Source of the DNA: a virus
Reading direction: 5' to 3' (one strand)
DNA length: 20,244 nt
Virus record (IMG/VR): IMGVR_UViG_3300021368_001015
Location: 1-20,244 of that record
Of this stretch, positions 15,198 to 20,244 are shown piece after piece (within the stretch, counting starts at the first letter, position 1; the number at the start of each line of letters is the position of its first letter). The notes under the pieces are model-generated. The model was not told the origin of the DNA and did no database searches. It was given only the letters and a program-made list of their open reading frames with translations. A program made the position numbers and the translations under genes.

Positions 15198-17294
15198 ATG
15201 AATTTTCAAGATTTTTTAAATGAGGGAAGTAAAATAACCCTTAAGAGAAGATACACTGAAAATCACCCTGCAGTACAAGTTGGAAAAAGCGCTAGAGTTA
15301 GAAATAAAATGCTTGAAGCAATTGCCGACGGAAAAATTACGCAGGAAGAATTTGATGCAATCTTAAAAGAATATTCTAAAGATTCTTCAAAGTGGATCAG
15401 AAGAAATACAAAATACTTTAACGTTTCGGAAGAAGGTATCTCGCTTTCTACATTTGGAAAAAGAGCGCTTTCGCAAATTGCAATCATTGAAGAAGGAAGA
15501 GCGTTTGTAGCTGCCGCTAAGAAAGCAAAAGACGAAGGTAAAGAAGAATTTGAATTTGACGGAGAAACTTTCCCAGTTACAATTAAAGAAAACTCAGAAG
15601 AGCTAGAAGAAGAGTTAGAGGAAAAAGCTCCAAACCTAGCTAAAAAGCTGGCTCCAGGACTTACAGGAGCCCTAGCAGATACAATTGGTGTACCTAGAGG
15701 AACTGGCCTTGATGCTAGCGTAATCGATGATGAGGACGGCGATGGTGTTGAAGACGAAGAAGATGATGATCAACTTCACGAGACCGATTGGTTAAAAAAA
15801 CATAAAAAACCTACCCACCTATCTAAATCCAAAAAGCCAGCAATTGAAGTGTCTGTAAGATACGCTAGAGAAGCTGGTGAAGCATTTAGAGTTGATTACT
15901 CTAAAATGGGTAAGATGACTTCTGCCAATACATTCGAATTTAAGAATAGAGATGATGCAGAAGAGTTTGCAGAGTATTTAATGGATTACATTGATATCCC
16001 TGAAGAAGAAATTACAGGATGGAACTTCGATGAATCTTTTGTTAACGAAGCTGATAAATTTGAAAAAGAGGCTAAACAAATCTTAAATGATTTAATGGAT
16101 GAGTTTGATCCGTGGGAATTAACAGAGATGATGCCCGAAGAGGCTGAAGAAACAGTTGCAACTTATGGACATAAAGGTTCAAAAGCTAAAAAGATTGCCG
16201 ACCACCTTTACAACCTAGCATCAACAGGAACATTTGAATCAAAAAATAATAAAAATAATAAAGAAATGAAAAATAATTTTATATACGAATCATTTAATGA
16301 ATTCGTTGAAACACTAAAAGAGTCAGTTAATGAATCTGAAGAGATGATTGCAGAAGCATTTCAATCAATGAAGTTACAGTCAATCTTAACGGGCGCAAGC
16401 TCTATGCAAAAAGATTTTGCTAAAGTGTTCTACGGTATGGCAAAGATTCAACTTGATAAAATCCAAGATGTAGATATTATCGAAATGGATCCAGTTGAAG
16501 CAAGAAAAGAAAAGAGAAACAATGCGGTTTATCTGTATTTTACAACCAATGAAAAGGAGAACCCATATGCAGCGGACTCCTGGCACAAAACTATTCCCGC
16601 AAACACACTATTAGGTGCAACTAATGGAAAAAATGAATGGCTTGCCAGTGGATATCAAAGGAGACTAGGAGGATCAAGAGATAGAACATTAAAAACATCT
16701 AAAAAAGAAGATGCTGTTGGGTTTAATAAATCTAACGCTAGAGACTCATGGGGATCTGGAATCTCAAGTATTACTAAAGTAGCTGAACTTGCTGATAGAG
16801 CATATGTTCTTGATCTTGACATTTTAAAAGCAAGATATTCTACCTCGGCAAAACGTGATGAAAGAACTACTGCAAGAAAAGGAGCAATCGCGTTTAAAAA
16901 TGATAAAGACTTTAAGAAAGAAAATCTTGACAGATACCACATGATCCTAGCAGATAGAGCTGCTAAAATGCCTATCGATAAAGAAGTCTTAAATGCAATT
17001 GATGTAGTTACCTCTCAAATTAAAGATGGTTTAGCTACTGGTGCTAAAGGAAAATGGGGAGATGTTATCATCGGAAAGGATCCTAAAGGCCGTGAGGTTA
17101 AACTAAGAGATGCTTCAAACGCAATGCAAAATCTTCTAGATGATTTTAACAGATATGTAGACTATACAAATCAAGCAAAGCGTGAAGAAGAAGAAGGATA
17201 TAGTAGCAATTACTATTCAAGAGAAGTGAAGAACTACGCTAAGTCAATTAAAGACAGAATCTCTAAGATTAAAAAAATGGATTACGTTTGGTAA
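15198..17294 (+). CDS. Large modular putative internal protein (possible polyprotein)
   Basis: The 698-residue product starts MNFQDFLNE/G, a short leader with a likely cut after E9. Modules follow: a helical part with a DGETFPV motif (121-127, matching the gene at 7148), a very acidic stretch DDEDGDGVEDEEDDD (177-191) like calcium-binding loops, a strand-helix domain (214-275), an internal leader SFVNE/A (280-285, bases 16035-16052), a helical module to 345, a low-complexity ESKNNKNNKE linker (347-356), and from M357 a new leader-like start MKNNFIYESFNEF. The final 300 residues have no family I know. The linker bases (AT-rich, ending in ATG at 16266) look like a former intergenic spacer, so two genes probably fused. 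Fragments are likely produced by the prohead protease. Confidence 0.65.
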   Translation: MNFQDFLNEGSKITLKRRYTENHPAVQVGKSARVRNKMLEAIADGKITQEEFDAILKEYSKDSSKWIRRNTKYFNVSEEGISLSTFGKRALSQIAIIEEGRAFVAAAKKAKDEGKEEFEFDGETFPVTIKENSEELEEELEEKAPNLAKKLAPGLTGALADTIGVPRGTGLDASVIDDEDGDGVEDEEDDDQLHETDWLKKHKKPTHLSKSKKPAIEVSVRYAREAGEAFRVDYSKMGKMTSANTFEFKNRDDAEEFAEYLMDYIDIPEEEITGWNFDESFVNEADKFEKEAKQILNDLMDEFDPWELTEMMPEEAEETVATYGHKGSKAKKIADHLYNLASTGTFESKNNKNNKEMKNNFIYESFNEFVETLKESVNESEEMIAEAFQSMKLQSILTGASSMQKDFAKVFYGMAKIQLDKIQDVDIIEMDPVEARKEKRNNAVYLYFTTNEKENPYAADSWHKTIPANTLLGATNGKNEWLASGYQRRLGGSRDRTLKTSKKEDAVGFNKSNARDSWGSGISSITKVAELADRAYVLDLDILKARYSTSAKRDERTTARKGAIAFKNDKDFKKENLDRYHMILADRAAKMPIDKEVLNAIDVVTSQIKDGLATGAKGKWGDVIIGKDPKGREVKLRDASNAMQNLLDDFNRYVDYTNQAKREEEEGYSSNYYSREVKNYAKSIKDRISKIKKMDYVW

Positions 17295-17315
17295 TTAAAA
17301 ACTATACTAATAAAA

Positions 17316-17510
17316 ATGAAACACGTAAAATTACTTGAACATTTCGTAAATGAAGCAAAGGTAATCTCTACATCAGCATTAAAGAAAGAAATTGAAGAAG
17401 CTTGTGATTATTTAGAAAACACTTCAGATATATCTCAACAAACTATTGATTTTATTAGGAAAATGGGACCCCAAATGATAGATTTTACATCAAAATATCA
17501 AAAATTCTAA
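17316..17510 (+). CDS. Very small putative internal protein
   Basis: The 64-residue product starts MKHVKLLEHFVNE/AKVI; the cut would leave 51 residues forming two helices (ALKKEIEEACDYLEN and QTIDFIRKMGPQMIDF). The start follows an A-rich leader. It is separated from the next member by 11 bases. No family is recognised; it is real rather than chance because the leader is conserved at base level. Confidence 0.65.
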   Translation: MKHVKLLEHFVNEAKVISTSALKKEIEEACDYLENTSDISQQTIDFIRKMGPQMIDFTSKYQKF

Positions 17511-17521
17511 TCAAAATAAAA

Positions 17522-17887
17522 ATGAAACACGTAAAATTATTTGAAGAATTCTTAATCGTAAATGAATCTATGAGCAGAGAAGATTACAAAAAAGTTGTCG
17601 ATGCAGTAGACGCCCACAAAAAGGAAATCAAAGATGATCTTTATAAAGCAACAGGACACATGTACTGGAAAATACAAGCTTTGCCAAGTTATGATAATAA
17701 AATTGGTGGATATAATTTAACGGCAACGGCAACAGACCTAGCAGAACGAAACCATGTATTAGATAAGTTTGATGTAAAGCGGGCCATATCAAGCATTAAG
17801 AAATTACCATTTGTAAGTAAATCTAAAAGATCACCTGCTTACGCCAAAGAATATGTAACTGCAATTTCGATAGGGCTAAAGCTATAA
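17522..17887 (+). CDS. Small putative internal protein
   Basis: The 121-residue product starts MKHVKLFEEFLIVNE/S. The leader is two residues longer than usual (FLIVNE instead of FVNE), so the predicted cut lies after E15. The mature part has a charged helix (DYKKVVDAVDAHKKEIKDDLY), then strands (MYWKIQALPSYD, GGYNLTATATD) and a basic end (SKSKRSPAYAKEYVTAISIGL). The fold could be an alpha/beta sandwich. No family is recognised. Confidence 0.6.
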   Translation: MKHVKLFEEFLIVNESMSREDYKKVVDAVDAHKKEIKDDLYKATGHMYWKIQALPSYDNKIGGYNLTATATDLAERNHVLDKFDVKRAISSIKKLPFVSKSKRSPAYAKEYVTAISIGLKL

Positions 17888-17899
17888 AATATTTAAACA

Positions 17900-17950
17900 A
17901 TAGAGCACGTAAAACTATATGAAGATTTCGTAAATGCCAAGTCAAAGTAA
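17900..17950 (+). pseudogene. Decayed capsid-targeting leader
   Basis: Read from ATA at 17900, the bases encode I-E-H-V-K-L-Y-E-D-F-V-N-A-K and stop at 17948-17950. This is clearly the leader with the ATG changed to ATA. It is one frame off from the gene whose ATG at 17934 lies inside its last codons, so a leader was apparently lost from that gene by start-codon change and a small indel. Confidence 0.7.
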
Positions 17951-18539
17951 AACACAGCAAAGATTAATGGGAGTAGCATACGCTGTTAAAAAGGGCGATA
18001 TGCAGATTTCGGACGTCGATTCAGATTATAGAGACAAAGTAAAAGATCTTGCCAGTGGTATGACTCTAAAACAATTAAAAGGTTTTGCAGAAACAAAACA
18101 CGAAGGCCTCCCAGAGGTTGTTGAAAATATCTCAATTGATAGCGTCGGAGGAATCGGACCAGTCAAGCTTCCAACATCTACAGAGAACGGTTCTGGTGAT
18201 GTTCCTGCAGGCCAAGGCGATGCAGAAGAGGAATACAAAAAAAAGAAAAGAAAAATGAAACACTTAAATAACTTTGAATCCTTTGTAAATGAAGCCAAAA
18301 CTGGAGAATACCCTCAAGAGGTTGAAAACATCATTAACGAATTGGTGAAAATATTACCATTCAAAAAATATCAAATGAGTGCTAATAATAATTATGGGGT
18401 CTGGTTTATAGAATTGCCGGTAACTGCTGTTCCATTTCAATATTTGCTTGACATAAATAAAATTATACCTTCATTTGTTATCGGTATTTATGGAGGAAGA
18501 TCGACCTTACAGATTAGAACTGAAATTAAAGTAAAATAA
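17934..18539 (+). CDS. DUF3008-like protein fused to a putative internal protein
   Basis: The 201-residue frame has two parts. Residues 1-65 (MPSQSKTQQRLMGVAYAVKKGD..., ETKHEGLPEVVE) match the small DUF3008-type phage family (SKxQQRxMG, TKHxGLPE). A Gly/Ser linker and a lysine-rich EEYKKKKRK follow. From M108 (ATG at 18255) a normal leader, MKHLNNFESFVNE/A, begins a separate 94-residue cargo protein. The bases for the lysine run are A-rich and look like a translated intergenic leader. The ATG at 18255 may also serve as an internal start, giving 18255-18539 as its own product. A decayed leader lies out of frame just upstream. Confidence 0.65.
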   Translation: MPSQSKTQQRLMGVAYAVKKGDMQISDVDSDYRDKVKDLASGMTLKQLKGFAETKHEGLPEVVENISIDSVGGIGPVKLPTSTENGSGDVPAGQGDAEEEYKKKKRKMKHLNNFESFVNEAKTGEYPQEVENIINELVKILPFKKYQMSANNNYGVWFIELPVTAVPFQYLLDINKIIPSFVIGIYGGRSTLQIRTEIKVK

Positions 18540-18550
18540 ATTAAATAATT

Positions 18551-19102
18551 ATGAAACACTTAAATAACTTTGAATCATTTGTAAATGAAGCTAGTGAACT
18601 TACAAATGAGGCAATCACATTTCAAGATCTTGTAAATAAGTATAAAGACAACCCATATGGCATAGGTGCAAACTCTGTTGAGTATGTCGAAAGTGAAAAC
18701 TGGGGTAATCAATTAGTTTTAAGATTTGAAGATAATTACGATCGCAAAGAAACTGAAGCTAAACTTAAAAAGATGGGCATCAAAGCTAAAACGATGTCAA
18801 AGTCTACAGCAGATAAAGCATTTAAGTACAGATACGAACTTACAGTTAATGAATCTAAAGTCAATGAAGAATATATTGAACTACCGAGTTTTGATGTACC
18901 AGCAACGAACCTAATTGAAGAGTTTAAAGATTGGTATAAAGAAACTGCAAATAATTGGGAAGATTTTTCAAGATATATGTCCGAAGATTCTGTTGATGAA
19001 GCTGCTAAGAATGCTCAGATGGAAATCTTAGCCTACCTTTCTAACGAGATGAATAACATTATTAAAGATAGAAAGTTTAAAGTTAGAGCGGACTTTAGAT
19101 AA
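18551..19102 (+). CDS. Putative internal protein
   Basis: The 183-residue product starts MKHLNNFESFVNE/ASE; bases of this leader are almost identical to those at 18255. A second possible cut follows LTNE (E21), and LTVNE and KVNE occur near residues 97-104, dividing the protein into a strand-helix domain (about 25-95, with NQLVLRFEDNYDRKETEAKLKK) and a C-terminal helical domain. It may be processed to two fragments. No family is recognised. Confidence 0.6.
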   Translation: MKHLNNFESFVNEASELTNEAITFQDLVNKYKDNPYGIGANSVEYVESENWGNQLVLRFEDNYDRKETEAKLKKMGIKAKTMSKSTADKAFKYRYELTVNESKVNEEYIELPSFDVPATNLIEEFKDWYKETANNWEDFSRYMSEDSVDEAAKNAQMEILAYLSNEMNNIIKDRKFKVRADFR

Positions 19103-19154
19103 AATACTCACTTTACTTTATTAAACTAGCGGCACTGAAAAAAAACGTAGAAAA

Positions 19155-19475
19155 ATGAAACATTTAAAAACATTTGAGAGCTTTTTAAGCAATGACTTCG
19201 TTAATGAGGCCATGTCGCTTCAAGATCTTGTAGAAAGTGATGCAGAAGACATAAATAAATGGGTTGATGATTACAATAGCCTTGTAGATGAATATGAATC
19301 TTTAGTAACAGATGCAAAAAAAGATTTAGAACAATCTCTAAAAAATATTAAGAGAAAATATAAACCTAAAACAAAACGCTTTGATAAACTTGGGTTAGAA
19401 CCTGTCTCAACAGGTTCTGATATGTGGGGTGAGTTAGTGTATCGTCTACAAACACTACTTGATGATCTTTATTAA
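19155..19475 (+). CDS. Small coiled-coil putative internal protein
   Basis: The 106-residue product starts MKHLKTFESFLSNDFVNE/A; the leader carries an extra SFLSND insertion, so the predicted cut is after E18. The mature part is charged and helical (VDDYNSLVDEYESLVTDAKKDLEQSLKNIKRKYK), likely a coiled coil. The gene is flanked by near-identical 15-base direct repeats at 19100-19114 and 19484-19498 (one mismatch), as if it had been inserted as a cassette. Confidence 0.6.
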   Translation: MKHLKTFESFLSNDFVNEAMSLQDLVESDAEDINKWVDDYNSLVDEYESLVTDAKKDLEQSLKNIKRKYKPKTKRFDKLGLEPVSTGSDMWGELVYRLQTLLDDLY

Positions 19476-19477
19476 GA

Positions 19478-19485
19478 TATAAATA
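19478..19485 (+). promoter_or_regulatory. TATAAATA, T4-late-promoter-like
   Basis: Exact match to the T4 late promoter core, two bases after the stop of the gene at 19155. It stands only 27 bases before a strong terminator, which argues against a role for the next gene, so it may be a chance match in AT-rich DNA. Confidence 0.25.
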
Positions 19486-19511
19486 AAACACTCACTTTTG
19501 CAAAATAATTG

Positions 19512-19539
19512 GCCTGACATTTTTTATGTCAGGCTTTTT
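19512..19539 (+). terminator. Rho-independent terminator closing the accessory region
   Basis: GCCTGACAT (19512-19520) pairs perfectly with ATGTCAGGC (19526-19534) over nine base pairs with a five-T loop, followed by TTTTT (19535-19539). It ends the leader-gene region before the phosphatase gene. TTATATTAG at 19542-19550, also found at 12388, may be part of the promoter of the next gene. Confidence 0.85.
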
Positions 19540-19587
19540 GTTTATATTAGCATAGGAAACAAGTGTAAACCTGCCTATATAAACGAT

Positions 19588-20193
19588 ATGAAGGTAATCT
19601 TTTTGGACAATGATGGTGTAATCTGCCTCTCAAATAACTGGGGCACTCGCTTTAAAAAACAGAGGGCATTCTTTACCGAAGATAACCCCCGTAGAGGCTT
19701 TGGTGCTAATGGGCCAGTTGAAGTGCGTTTCGATAACTTTGACAAGAAAGCAGTCAAATTACTTAACTCAATCCTAGAAGAAACAGGAGCGGAGATAGTA
19801 GTATCATCAGATTGGAGATTTCATGCAAACCTGGAAGAATTGGGAGATTACTACGAGTCTCAGGGTATTATAAAGAGACCGATTGACGCTACTGGAATGT
19901 TTAAAGACTTATTTCCAAGTGAATGGTCGAGGTTGAGATCTAGGGCAGATCTTGAATTAGAGCGCAGTATGGAAATTCAACACTGGTTAGATAACAACGA
20001 GGTTACGGACTGGGTTGCAATTGATGATTTAGATATGGGAGTTGAATTCTTAGGAGATAGGTTTGCGGCAAAAGATGGCTCGGATAATAAGCCAGGTTTA
20101 ATCAATTTTGTACATACTCCAAGATCTAACGAAGGAATTAAGCAGTCCGGCATAAAGGATAAAATACTTAAATTTTTAAATGATAATAAATGA
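19588..20193 (+). CDS. HAD-superfamily phosphatase (RNA-repair-type HAD domain)
   Basis: I start at the ATG at 19588, since the longer frame from a TTG at 19498 would translate through the terminator. The 201-residue protein has HAD motif I FLDNDGV (5-11, nucleophile D7 and acid D9), motif II SSDWR (73-77) and the late acidic AIDDLDM (144-150). The DWRFHANLEEL pattern (75-85) resembles the HAD domain found in RNA repair proteins. Such enzymes remove phosphate from nucleic-acid ends or nucleotides. The substrate is not shown. It may complement the ligase-like proteins upstream. It carries no capsid-targeting leader, and its stop overlaps the next ATG by four bases. Confidence 0.75.
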   Translation: MKVIFLDNDGVICLSNNWGTRFKKQRAFFTEDNPRRGFGANGPVEVRFDNFDKKAVKLLNSILEETGAEIVVSSDWRFHANLEELGDYYESQGIIKRPIDATGMFKDLFPSEWSRLRSRADLELERSMEIQHWLDNNEVTDWVAIDDLDMGVEFLGDRFAAKDGSDNKPGLINFVHTPRSNEGIKQSGIKDKILKFLNDNK

Positions 20194-20244
20194 AAATAGC
20201 ACTAATAGCACACGATGGCAAAAAGGCAGACATGGTTGCCTTTG
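20190..20244 (+). CDS. mgsA: Methylglyoxal synthase, N-terminal 18 codons only
   Basis: The frame MKIALIAHDGKKADMVAF runs off the window. It matches the first residues of methylglyoxal synthase very closely (B. subtilis MgsA starts MKIALIAHDKKKQDMVQF), including the conserved AHD with the phosphate-site lysines. The enzyme turns dihydroxyacetone phosphate into methylglyoxal and phosphate. Its ATG overlaps the phosphatase stop (ATGA), implying one operon. Only 18 residues are seen, so identity is likely but the catalytic part cannot be checked. Confidence 0.7.
   Translation, partial: MKIALIAHDGKKADMVAF

Larger units (their letters stand above)
10396..19220 (+). repeat. Dispersed family of capsid-targeting leader sequences
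   Basis: A 39-42 base sequence encoding MKHVKLFEQFVNEA or a variant begins genes at 10396, 10663, 10987, 11287, 11753, 12425, 12787, 17316, 17522, 18551 and 19155. An in-frame copy lies inside an ORF at 18255, and a decayed copy without ATG is at 17900. Shorter internal copies are at 7766, 13036 and 16038. Copies at 10396, 10987 and 11287 are nearly identical in bases, including silent positions. All keep the form aromatic-E-x-aromatic-(V/I/L)-x-E, as in the T4 internal-protein leader. Confidence 0.85.

Noticed and set aside
10396-19220. Repeated 40-base sequences as a CRISPR array
   Set aside because: The repeats are the first codons of genes, spacing is irregular and hundreds of bases long, and silent-site changes follow codon structure.
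19498-19587. N-terminal extension of the HAD phosphatase from a TTG at 19498
   Set aside because: It would translate through a perfect 9-bp terminator hairpin and T run; the ATG at 19588 starts directly at the HAD motif I strand.

Overview
The window is a piece of an AT-rich genome of a T4-like myophage, with genes on the + strand. A T4-type replication and recombination block is recognisable by motifs: a RuvC-like resolvase, a gp32-type ssDNA-binding protein, a gp61 primase, UvsY and UvsW. Most starts lack a clear Shine-Dalgarno sequence and instead follow A-rich leaders, which suggests a Bacteroidota (flavobacterial) host. The host assignment is inference.

Layout. (1) 1-1613: end of a large virion protein and a tail-tube-fold protein. 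(2) 1621-2655: a small protein with a capsid-targeting-like N-terminus and a glycine-rich hydrophobic tail, then the resolvase. (3) 2656-2962: a non-coding leader that ends in three ATTAAAG copies just before the gp32 start, resembling the autogenous operator of T4 gene 32. (4) 2963-7111: gp32, primase, a small unknown protein, UvsY and UvsW, tightly packed. (5) 7148-19475: about 12 kb of accessory genes, most starting with one short peptide, MKHVKLFEQFVNE/A or a variant. (6) 19588 to the end: a HAD-family phosphatase after a strong terminator, and the first 18 codons of methylglyoxal synthase.

The main discovery is region 5. The shared N-terminus closely matches the T4 internal-protein capsid targeting sequence (MKTYQEFIAE/A), which the prohead protease gp21 cuts after a (I/L)xE motif. 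At least ten genes start with a close copy and several others carry looser ones; copies also lie inside longer proteins, one is a decayed relic, and two ORFs appear to have fused through former intergenic spacers. I infer an expanded cargo locus: proteins packed in the capsid, trimmed by a gp21-like protease and probably delivered with the DNA. Cargo includes an NMNAT-like adenylyltransferase, a ligase-like nucleotidyltransferase and a pol-beta-fold nucleotidyltransferase. An untagged RNA-ligase-like protein sits among them and the HAD phosphatase follows, so the locus may combine NAD and nucleic-acid repair or counter-defence. The packaging is inferred from sequence similarity alone.
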